64,000 bases of DNA, taken from NCBI GenBank assembly GCA_963833675.1, contig CAWHYW010000016.1:271375-335374 (forward strand). Direction: 5' to 3'. A program made the translations under genes and the position numbers. The stretch comes from DASQDN01 sp963833675 (lineage in GTDB: Bacteria; Acidobacteriota; Terriglobia; Bryobacterales; Bryobacteraceae). Positions within the stretch are counted from its first letter, which is position 1. Every line of letters starts with the position of its first letter. Below are positions 31,581 through 39,595 of this stretch, piece after piece. The notes under the pieces were generated by a model. That model did no database searches, was not told where the DNA came from, and saw only the letters and a program-made list of their open reading frames with translations.

Positions 31581-32857
31581 GGAGACTTGCTGTCCGGCAC
31601 AGGATCGTTCTGCTGGCGCTGCTGATCAACGCGGTTTGTTACACAGACCGGGTCTGCATCGCGATTCTTGGTCCGGAGATCAGCAAAACGTTTCACTTCA
31701 ATCAGGCCGAAATGGGCCTGGTTTATAGCATCTTCAGCTTGTCCTATTTCCTCGGACAAACACCATGGGGAATCGCAGCCGACCGCTATGGGTCGCGATT
31801 CATCGTGAGTTTCGCTGTGTTCTTTTGGTCCGTTTTCACCGGATTGACAGCGATGGTCTGGAATTTAACGTCGCTGCTGGCCGTGCGATTCACATTCGGC
31901 GCGTTGGAATCAGCGTTGTCACCATCGGTGGCGTCTGCATTCAATCGGTGGGTTCCTATCAATGAAAGAGCGACTTCGTTCGGGGCGTTCCTCGGCGGTG
32001 GAAGATTGGGGGGCGCAATAACGCCTCCAATCGCGGGCTTTCTTCTGCTTCATTACGGGTGGAGAATTCCATTCCTTGTTTTCGGCGCTATCGGACTCGT
32101 GGGCACCGTGCTTTGGTTGTGGTGGTATCGCGATGCGCCGGTGGACCACCCGAGTATCACGCAAGCGGAACTGGAACGCCTGAGGGAACCGGAGACAGAA
32201 CACGGAGAGACGACACGGACAGATTGGAAGCAACTACTGCGTTCCCAACGACTATGGTGTTTACTGGGTGTGGCGTTCGGCGCCACGTTCTTATGGCAGT
32301 TCTATGCCACCTGGTTTCCCACGTACTTGCGCGAGCGCCGCGGTATGTCGATGACCGAGTCATCAATGTACGCGAGTCTTCCGTTCCTGGTGGGACTTTT
32401 CGCGAATTGGATCGGTGGCTTGCTGACCGATTGGATCGGCCGCCGGACGGATCACCGGTATGCAAGAACCGTAGTCGGACTGGCCTCGCTATTTGCAGGG
32501 GCCGCGTTGATGTCGAGTGGGATCTGGTGGCAGACCGCATCGACGGCAGCGTTGCTGATGGGTTTGGCGGCCGGCGCCGTAGATCTTTATCTTGGCGCGG
32601 CCTGGTCATCGGCTACAGACATCGGTGGAGCCGCGGGAGGGGCGGTCGCCGGCTTGATGAATGCTGCTTCCAACTGTGCTGCATTCGCTTCACCCGCGCT
32701 GATGGGTTGGGTCCTGCTGAAGACGAACAATTGGGACTATGTGCTTCTTCTTAGTGTTGGAACAACGTTGATCGCCACGGTATTGTGGCTATTTGTTAAT
32801 CCCCGGCCGCAGAAACCAGCTTTGCTGTCCGCGGCTGTCCCGGTAGCGGAGTCTTGA
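31577..32857 (+). CDS. MFS transporter, anion:cation symporter (ACS) type
   Basis: 426 residues, about 12 membrane segments. CYTDRVCIAILGPEISKTF and the first-loop motif WGIAADRYGSRFIV are typical of the ACS branch that moves hexuronates, glucarate, galactonate and other organic anions. The middle loop (~200-225) separates the two halves. Placed between the M81 peptidase and the PPC protein, with overlap upstream and a 1-base gap downstream, it probably brings the periplasmic product into the cytoplasm. Confidence 0.87.
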   Translation: MRRLAVRHRIVLLALLINAVCYTDRVCIAILGPEISKTFHFNQAEMGLVYSIFSLSYFLGQTPWGIAADRYGSRFIVSFAVFFWSVFTGLTAMVWNLTSLLAVRFTFGALESALSPSVASAFNRWVPINERATSFGAFLGGGRLGGAITPPIAGFLLLHYGWRIPFLVFGAIGLVGTVLWLWWYRDAPVDHPSITQAELERLREPETEHGETTRTDWKQLLRSQRLWCLLGVAFGATFLWQFYATWFPTYLRERRGMSMTESSMYASLPFLVGLFANWIGGLLTDWIGRRTDHRYARTVVGLASLFAGAALMSSGIWWQTASTAALLMGLAAGAVDLYLGAAWSSATDIGGAAGGAVAGLMNAASNCAAFASPALMGWVLLKTNNWDYVLLLSVGTTLIATVLWLFVNPRPQKPALLSAAVPVAES

Positions 32858-32858
32858 T

Positions 32859-34952
32859 GTGCGGCGTTTGATAGTAATAACGACGGCAATTCTCGCGGCG
32901 GTGATTTGCGGTATTTCGGCTATCGATCCCGATCTCCCTTCTCCTGCGCCGAAGGTGACCGGTGTTTTCCCACACGGCGCCCATCGGGGCTCTGTCACCG
33001 AAGTGGAGTTGAGCGGACAAAACCTGCACGACACTGTGTCTGTCGAGTTCGCGGGAAAGGGCGTTAAAGCTGAAATCCTGTCTGGTACGGCATCGAAGCT
33101 GGATATCCGAATAAGTGTTGATGCTACTGCGGAGACAGGACTTCGCGATTTCCGGCTGACTACCGGACGCGGGGTTTACGTGGGCGTTTTCGATATTGGG
33201 GCCTTGCCGGAAATTCGAGAGTCGGAGAACAACGACGATTACCGCAAGCCCCAACCGATTTCGCTTCCGGTATTGGTAAACGGGATCATTGGGAATGAAG
33301 ATTGGGATCACTTCGGCTTCAAGGCGAAGGCTGGAGAGACGCTGGTTTTCGATGTATCGGCGACGCGTCATGGATCGCGCCTCGACGCCGACCTTGCGAT
33401 TCTCGATGAACACGGAGAAGAACTTGCGTGGGTGGATGACGTCACCATCTTCGGGGATCCGCATCTGGAATACACGTTTGAGAAAAGTGGTTCCTACGTC
33501 GTCCGTGTTGGTTCGCTCGCCGGCGGCGCTGCCTCTGATTACCGTCTTTCCGTTGGACGATTGCCTTATGTGAGAAGAGCGGTACCTGCGGGCCTGGGAA
33601 CCAATCAGACCGCCGTAGTTACTCTGACAGGTGTTCATCTCGATCAATTGGATGAAATAGTGCTCGGCGATGGACTCTTGCGCGGTGAGATTTTAGACAA
33701 AAATGACAAGCAGGCTCGGGTCCGTTTTCGCGTACCACCCGATGTTGCTCCCGGCACTTATAAACTTCACCCGCGGGCGAAGGGCGCCGAGATTGTCCTG
33801 CCAACGGTAATGCAGATTTCCCGGCTTCCGGAGATTACGCCGGCAAGTGCGCCAACAGAGTTGTCAAAGGCCGTGGAAATACGTCCATCCACTGTTGTCA
33901 ATGGCGCCATCGAGCAGCCACGCGCCTCCCACTATTACCGATTTTCCGCGCGAGCCGGGGAGACCTTTGTATTCGCCGCGCAATCGATGAAACTGGGATA
34001 CCACCTGGATCCAACGTTAACGCTATTCGACAGTGATGGGACGAAGTTGGCGTTCGCAGACGATCCCGGAGCGGATGACCGCTCCGACGAGTATCAACTC
34101 GATAACGACTTGAGCTATCGATTCACAAAAGATGGCGCCTACGTGGTGGCGGTGCGTGACGCGATGTACCGGGGCGGCGAACAGTTGGTCTACCGGTTGA
34201 CCATAGAACGACGGCCCCCGCAGTTCATCTTGGAATTGCGCGAGCCCACGAAGACTCTGTACATAGGGCAAGACGATACAATTCAAATACGAGTGCGCCG
34301 CCGGGCGGATTGGAATGCTCCAGTCGATGTGTGGCTCGAAGGTCTGCCTGAGGGAGTCGCTACAGAAAAGCGAACCGCTGAACCGAAAAACACAATCGTA
34401 AAGGACACTTGCGGCGTCGACCGCGAGATAGATGGGACGATCGTTCTCTTGCCGCTTCGCGCGCTGAACGCCCACGCAGGGCGCTCGGAGTTTCTGGTCA
34501 AAGGTCGAGGCGTGCTGAACGGAAACACTGTTGAACATACGGCGATCGTGCGATACGAGCATGCGGCGGCGGGATACACGTATGGTCCCATGCAAGTGCA
34601 GAAAGCGGAGATGACGATAGCTACTGCTCCGAAAGTATTGCTCTCTCTGAGCGACCAAATCAGTGTAGATGCCGGAAAAGAAACAACAGTGACTGTCAAC
34701 GTTCGCCGCTTTGGACAAGCGAAAACGGAACCAATGAGGCTGCGCGCCAGCGGCGCCGGTGTGAAGCCTGCCGAAGTGGAAGTCCCTGACACGGCTCGGA
34801 ACGCGACGTTTCCGGTTGCAATCAGCCCGGATGCGAAATCGGCGCGACTGATTGTTCAAGCTCTCGGAGCGGACGGCCAGGTGCTCGGCGAATCCGCGCC
34901 GGTCATAGTTCACACAAAGATAAATGCGAAAGAGGCGGACAAGCGGCCATGA
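32859..34952 (+). CDS. Exported PPC-domain protein
   Basis: 697 residues starting from GTG, with a signal peptide (~1-22). An Ig-like IPT/TIG-type domain (VTGVFPHGAHRGSVTEVEL) is followed by a first pre-peptidase C-terminal (PPC) beta-sandwich (~125-215, WDHFGFKAKAGETLVFDV) and a second one (~350-455, HYYRFSARAGETFVFAA). The rest is further beta-rich Ig-like sequence. No catalytic motif is seen; PPC domains usually bind substrate or surface. It is typically found next to DUF1549/DUF1553 and DUF1501 genes in Acidobacteriota and Planctomycetota, as here, and overlaps the next gene by 4 bases. Confidence 0.8.
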   Translation: MRRLIVITTAILAAVICGISAIDPDLPSPAPKVTGVFPHGAHRGSVTEVELSGQNLHDTVSVEFAGKGVKAEILSGTASKLDIRISVDATAETGLRDFRLTTGRGVYVGVFDIGALPEIRESENNDDYRKPQPISLPVLVNGIIGNEDWDHFGFKAKAGETLVFDVSATRHGSRLDADLAILDEHGEELAWVDDVTIFGDPHLEYTFEKSGSYVVRVGSLAGGAASDYRLSVGRLPYVRRAVPAGLGTNQTAVVTLTGVHLDQLDEIVLGDGLLRGEILDKNDKQARVRFRVPPDVAPGTYKLHPRAKGAEIVLPTVMQISRLPEITPASAPTELSKAVEIRPSTVVNGAIEQPRASHYYRFSARAGETFVFAAQSMKLGYHLDPTLTLFDSDGTKLAFADDPGADDRSDEYQLDNDLSYRFTKDGAYVVAVRDAMYRGGEQLVYRLTIERRPPQFILELREPTKTLYIGQDDTIQIRVRRRADWNAPVDVWLEGLPEGVATEKRTAEPKNTIVKDTCGVDREIDGTIVLLPLRALNAHAGRSEFLVKGRGVLNGNTVEHTAIVRYEHAAAGYTYGPMQVQKAEMTIATAPKVLLSLSDQISVDAGKETTVTVNVRRFGQAKTEPMRLRASGAGVKPAEVEVPDTARNATFPVAISPDAKSARLIVQALGADGQVLGESAPVIVHTKINAKEADKRP

Positions 34953-37384
34953 GAAAACTCCTTGCGTCTGTTTCGGCGACGCTTGCTGTGGCGGTGACGG
35001 CGACGGCGGCTACCGTCAGCTTGAAACTATACCCACCCGAGATCCGCGTGCATGCCGGCGACAGCCAGATGGTTTTGTTGGTTGCGACCGGCGCGGATGG
35101 CGTGACAAGAGAGGTAACACCCGAAGCCAAGTGGAGCTACAGCGCGCCGTCTTCTGCGGTCATAGCGAATTCCCGAACTCTGAACGCTTTGAAACAGGGA
35201 TCTGGCGAACTGGTAGCCGACTTCGATGGAGTTTCGGCAAAGGTTTCTGTGGAAATTCTCCCCGAGCGCCATCACGAGTTGAGCTTTATCAATGACATCG
35301 TCCCGATCTTTACCAGAGCGGACTGCGCAAATTCGAATTGTCATGGCTCCGTGCGAGGACAGAAGGGTTTCAAACTCTCGTTGTTCGGGAGTGATCCGCA
35401 ACTCGACTACGACGCGATTACGAAGAATTCGGAAGGTCGAAGAATCAATCGGGACGATCCGTCGAAGAGCCTCGTCCTCTTGAAGCCCACGATGCAGATC
35501 GCGCATGGTGGGGGACTCCGATTCAAAGTGGGCTCTTCGGAATATAAGTTGATGCTCGAATGGTTGACGAAACGCGCTCAATATGACGCGCCTGGCCAAG
35601 CCCGACTTCGAAAGCTTTCGGTTTATCCTCCGGAGTACCGCCTGACAGGCTCTGGCAATACGCTGCAGTTGATCGCAGTCGGGGAATATAGCGACGGTTC
35701 GGTCCGTGACCTTACCAACATCGTGCGATATAGCTCGAATATTGCGGCCATTGCTTCGGTGACGACAGGAGGGATGGTGAAGTCGGAGATCCCCGGTGAG
35801 ACCGCCATCATGGCTCGCACAATGGGTCAGGCGGCGGCGGTTCCAGTATTGGTGGTGAAGGATCGTCCAATGGCGAACTATCCTGTTGTGCAAGAGAGGA
35901 ATTATGTCGATAAGTATGTCTTCGCCAAGCTCAAACGAATTAATGTGATTCCATCGGAACTCTCCACGGATGAAGAGTTCGTACGTCGTGTTTATTTGGA
36001 CACAGTCGGTCATCCGCCGGCGCTTACCGAAGTTACGGCATTTCTTAGTTCGACGCGGACCGATAAGCGCGCAGAACTCATTCACCAGTTACTCGATCGG
36101 CCTGAGCGCGCTGACACATGGGCCATGCGGTTCGCCGATATGTACAGAGCCGGTTACAACGAAGCCGGGCAAAAGGGCGGTGGCGCATATGCGCGATGGT
36201 TCCGGGATGAAGTGCGGAAGGATGTCCCGTACGACGAGATGGTTCGAAAGATGCTGGTCAGTCAAGGCAGGCACGATTTCGAAGGCATCTCGAATTTTTA
36301 TTTTGTCAGTCGTGAGATCACGCCCGAGGAGTCGGGGACAAATGTCAGTCAGTTACTCTTAGGGCTGCAAATCGAGTGTGCTCGGTGTCACAACCATCCA
36401 TTCGAAAAATGGTCTCAGGATGACTTCTACGGGTTTGCTGCTTTCTTTGCGCGTGTCAGCCGCAAGGACATGTACCTGAACAATCACAATGGGACATACC
36501 TGAAGGAATCCGGGGAGTTGCTCCATCCCAAGACACATAAGCCTGTCATTCCCAAGTATCTTGACGGTGATACCGAGCCCGTGCGACCGGATCAGGACGT
36601 TCGAGAGAAGCTTGCGCTGTGGGTCACCAATCCGCGGAACCCATACTTTGCCCGCGCAACCGTGAATCGAGTGTGGAAGTTCTTTATGGGACGTGGTTTG
36701 GTGGAACCTGTCGATGACTTCCGCGTTACCAACCCGTCGACGAACGAACCACTTCTGAATGCCTTGGCAGCGGAGTTCGTAAAGAACGGCTACAGTCTAA
36801 AGCATCTCGAGCGTCAGATTCTCAATTCGCGCACGTATCAGCTATCGTCGGTCACGAATGACACCAATCGGGAAGATCAAATCAACTACTCTCATTTCCT
36901 GGTGCGGCGGTTGATGTCGGAGCAGATCATGGACTCTATGTCGCTGGTTACCGGCATCCCGGAGAAGTTTCCGAGCATGCCGCTCGGAAAACGAGCGATG
37001 AGTATCCCCGTACTGCCTTTCGGAAAACCGCATTACATGATGAAGGTCTTCGGCCGGAATGATCTGCGCGAAGTGATCTGCGAACGCGATACCAAACCGA
37101 GCGTCGCTCAAGTGATGCATTTGGTAAGCGGGGACACGATACAACGCCAGATCACGACACCTGGTGGCAATCTCGACGCATGGCTGGACGACAGTAGTTT
37201 GTCCGATCGCGGTATCGTATCGAATCTCTACCTGTCGGCTCTGAGCCGCAAGCCGCAGAATGACGAAATCGCGGCGGCTTTACAACCAATTCAGACTGGC
37301 GGCACGAAAGAGTCAAGGCGCAAAACATTCGAGGATCTCCTTTGGGCGATCTTTAACTCGAAGGAGTTTCTGTTTCATCATTAG
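34949..37384 (+). CDS. DUF1549/DUF1553 protein with BIG2-like and cytochrome-like motifs
   Basis: 811 residues with a signal peptide (~1-21). N-terminal bacterial-Ig-like domain (~22-105), then a CANSNCHG segment near residue 128 resembling the planctomycete-type cytochrome region, a second BIG2-like domain (~220-305), DUF1549 (~325-530, with CARCHNHPFEKW, a CxxCH motif) and DUF1553 (~560-800, NPRNPYFARATVNRVWKFFMGRGL). The molecular function of these families is not established; the CxxCH motifs suggest heme attachment. It always travels with DUF1501, which follows 18 bases downstream. Confidence 0.82.
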   Translation: MRKLLASVSATLAVAVTATAATVSLKLYPPEIRVHAGDSQMVLLVATGADGVTREVTPEAKWSYSAPSSAVIANSRTLNALKQGSGELVADFDGVSAKVSVEILPERHHELSFINDIVPIFTRADCANSNCHGSVRGQKGFKLSLFGSDPQLDYDAITKNSEGRRINRDDPSKSLVLLKPTMQIAHGGGLRFKVGSSEYKLMLEWLTKRAQYDAPGQARLRKLSVYPPEYRLTGSGNTLQLIAVGEYSDGSVRDLTNIVRYSSNIAAIASVTTGGMVKSEIPGETAIMARTMGQAAAVPVLVVKDRPMANYPVVQERNYVDKYVFAKLKRINVIPSELSTDEEFVRRVYLDTVGHPPALTEVTAFLSSTRTDKRAELIHQLLDRPERADTWAMRFADMYRAGYNEAGQKGGGAYARWFRDEVRKDVPYDEMVRKMLVSQGRHDFEGISNFYFVSREITPEESGTNVSQLLLGLQIECARCHNHPFEKWSQDDFYGFAAFFARVSRKDMYLNNHNGTYLKESGELLHPKTHKPVIPKYLDGDTEPVRPDQDVREKLALWVTNPRNPYFARATVNRVWKFFMGRGLVEPVDDFRVTNPSTNEPLLNALAAEFVKNGYSLKHLERQILNSRTYQLSSVTNDTNREDQINYSHFLVRRLMSEQIMDSMSLVTGIPEKFPSMPLGKRAMSIPVLPFGKPHYMMKVFGRNDLREVICERDTKPSVAQVMHLVSGDTIQRQITTPGGNLDAWLDDSSLSDRGIVSNLYLSALSRKPQNDEIAAALQPIQTGGTKESRRKTFEDLLWAIFNSKEFLFHH

Positions 37385-37402
37385 TTGTAAACGGGATCAG
37401 GT

Positions 37403-38695
37403 ATGGAAGATTTTGACCGGCGCTCATTTATCAAAATCGGTTCGCTTGCCGCGTTCCGCTGGATCACGATGGGAGATGTTCTGCAGCAGCGCGCTATGGC
37501 CGATGCGAAGCGTGGTGAGGATATCTCCGTCATCCATCTATTTCTCACCGGCGGCATGAGTCAGATGGATACTTTCGATCCGAAGCCGAACTCCAAACCC
37601 GAGTTGCGGAGTAAGTTCAAAGAGATCCCGACCAGTGTTTCCGGCGTGCGCGTAACGGAGCATTTGCCGCGATGCGCTAAGCTGGCGCACAAGTACACGA
37701 TCATCCGCTCGATGACTCACAAGACGCCGGTTCATGTTCCGGCGTGTGGTTTGATCTTAAGCGGGCATTTACCGCTTTCGAGCATTACTCATCCCTGCAT
37801 TGGATCGGTGGTCAGCAAGGAACTCGGACCGCGTAATGAACTTCCTGCGTTCTTCTCCGTTCCCGGGTCGACAGGTTATTGGGAGGGTGCTGGCTATCTG
37901 GAGCCGCGATTCAATCCATTCGACGCAGGTAACCCGAATATCGATAAATTTCAGGTTCGCGATCTGGAATTGCCGCTCGGCGTAGACTGGGCGCGCATGG
38001 ACCGCCGCCGTTCGCTCCTGGCGCTTGCAGATGATAAGTTCCGCCGGTACGACTCGCAACACGTGATCGAGAACATGAATTCGTATTACCAGACGAGTTT
38101 CGGGTTGATGCAATCTTCTCGTGCCAAGAAGGCCTTCGAGATCGGTGAAGAGCCGGAAAAACTAAGAGACTCGTACGGTCGCACTTCGCTGGGGCAGGGA
38201 GCTCTTTTGGCCCGGAGATTGGTGGAGGCCGGAGTGCGCTACGTCACCATATCTCGTGGATTCAACACCTGGGATCACCACGCTAATATCTTCCCGCTGT
38301 TAACGGACACCTTCCTGCCGGAGTTAGACAACGCGCTAGCGACACTGATCGAGGACCTCGATTCACGAGGCATGCTGGCGAAGACTCTGGTTATCGCCAC
38401 AGGGGAGTTCGGCCGTACGCCTGAAATCAACGGCAATAAAGGACGCGACCACTGGGCGCATGCGTTCTCTCTTGTCATGGCAGGCGCCGGTGTTCCGGGC
38501 GGTCAGGTTTGGGGTGAGACAGATAATGACGGAGCTTACGTCACGAAAGACCCCGTTGAGATCCCGGATTTTACTGCCACCATTTACGACAAACTTGGGG
38601 TGAACTTCAACAAGGAATATGTCAATCCTCTCGGCCGGCCGACGAAGCTGGCTGGTGACGGAGCGAAGCCATTGAAGTTTCTTTATTCGTCATGA
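37403..38695 (+). CDS. DUF1501 protein (twin-arginine exported)
   Basis: 430 residues. DRRSFIKIGSLAAF at the N-terminus is a twin-arginine signal. VIHLFLTGGMSQMDTFDPKP is the DUF1501 opening, a variant of the alkaline-phosphatase/sulfatase-like fold, with HKTPVHVPACGL, TISRGFNTWDHHANIF and ATGEFGRTPEINGNKGRDHW further on, the last containing candidate metal-binding residues. The function is unknown; pairing with DUF1549/1553 is the rule. The gene overlaps the following esterase by 4 bases. Confidence 0.85.
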   Translation: MEDFDRRSFIKIGSLAAFRWITMGDVLQQRAMADAKRGEDISVIHLFLTGGMSQMDTFDPKPNSKPELRSKFKEIPTSVSGVRVTEHLPRCAKLAHKYTIIRSMTHKTPVHVPACGLILSGHLPLSSITHPCIGSVVSKELGPRNELPAFFSVPGSTGYWEGAGYLEPRFNPFDAGNPNIDKFQVRDLELPLGVDWARMDRRRSLLALADDKFRRYDSQHVIENMNSYYQTSFGLMQSSRAKKAFEIGEEPEKLRDSYGRTSLGQGALLARRLVEAGVRYVTISRGFNTWDHHANIFPLLTDTFLPELDNALATLIEDLDSRGMLAKTLVIATGEFGRTPEINGNKGRDHWAHAFSLVMAGAGVPGGQVWGETDNDGAYVTKDPVEIPDFTATIYDKLGVNFNKEYVNPLGRPTKLAGDGAKPLKFLYSS

Positions 38696-39579
38696 CAGCG
38701 TCTCGTGCGATTTTAATTGCTCTTGGCGCAGCCATGGCGCTTATGGCCGAGCGGCAACCGCTGGAGTTCTCGATCGACTGGGTGAACAATCCCAAAGAGG
38801 GATGGTCCACGATCCTCCAGCATCGAACTTTTCAAAGCCAACGAATGAAGAGGGAGGTCGGGTACAGTATCTTTCTGCCGCCCGATTATGAGACTTCGGG
38901 CCGCCGTTATCCAGTGATCTATTGGCTTCATGGCGCCGGGGGAAACGAGATCTCCGGCGCGCGCGTTGCTGAGCATTTGAAGCAAGCAATCACGTCCGGT
39001 CAGGCGCGTCCTGTGATCATGGTCTTCCCTAATGGCGGGAAAAAGACCGAATATCGAGACTGGCCGGAGCAACACATCCTTCCGGAGTCGATGATCATTC
39101 ACGAACTGATTCCATACATCGACGCGACTTATAGAACTGAAGCAACGCCACGCAGTCGAGCGATCGAGGGAATGTCCATGGGCGGCAACGGAGCATTGAA
39201 ACTCGCCTTCAAATATCCGGAGTTGTTCGGATCCGTCGTGGCTTATGCCGGCTCATACAAACGATTGCCGCTCGACGGATACTTTGCTGGAGTCGCCGCC
39301 GAGCAACAAGCGTGGATTGCGAAGCTGAGTCAGTGGTATTCGCCTGATGATGACGTATTTGAGCTGGCGAAGAAGAATGGCGGTCGGATGGGCCACCTTC
39401 GGATTCGCTTCATCGTCGGAACGAAGGATATCTCGATGGAGGATGCAGAAGCGCTTCACGCATCGTTAAAGAGTCTTGGACTTTCGCATGAGTACGAAAT
39501 CCTGCTCGGTGTCGCGCACGATAGCGAGACTTACTACCGAAAAGCGGGAGTCAGAGGATTCCAGTTCCACGCCGAGTAG
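38692..39579 (+). CDS. Exported alpha/beta-hydrolase esterase (feruloyl-esterase/EstA-like)
   Basis: 295 residues with an N-terminal signal (~1-20). The fold is that of esterase-D/feruloyl-esterase proteins: YSIFLPPDYETSGRRYPVIYWLHG, nucleophile elbow GMSMGGNGALKLAFKYP with Ser at the G-x-S-x-G centre (about residue 163), and a final LGVAHDSETYY that supplies the catalytic His. It is the last gene of the Oar2 operon; its stop faces that of the eCIS effector gene only 16 bases away. It likely removes ester side groups from the imported substrate. Confidence 0.83.
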   Translation: MTASRAILIALGAAMALMAERQPLEFSIDWVNNPKEGWSTILQHRTFQSQRMKREVGYSIFLPPDYETSGRRYPVIYWLHGAGGNEISGARVAEHLKQAITSGQARPVIMVFPNGGKKTEYRDWPEQHILPESMIIHELIPYIDATYRTEATPRSRAIEGMSMGGNGALKLAFKYPELFGSVVAYAGSYKRLPLDGYFAGVAAEQQAWIAKLSQWYSPDDDVFELAKKNGGRMGHLRIRFIVGTKDISMEDAEALHASLKSLGLSHEYEILLGVAHDSETYYRKAGVRGFQFHAE

Positions 39580-39595
39580 AGGGCCACAAACATTC

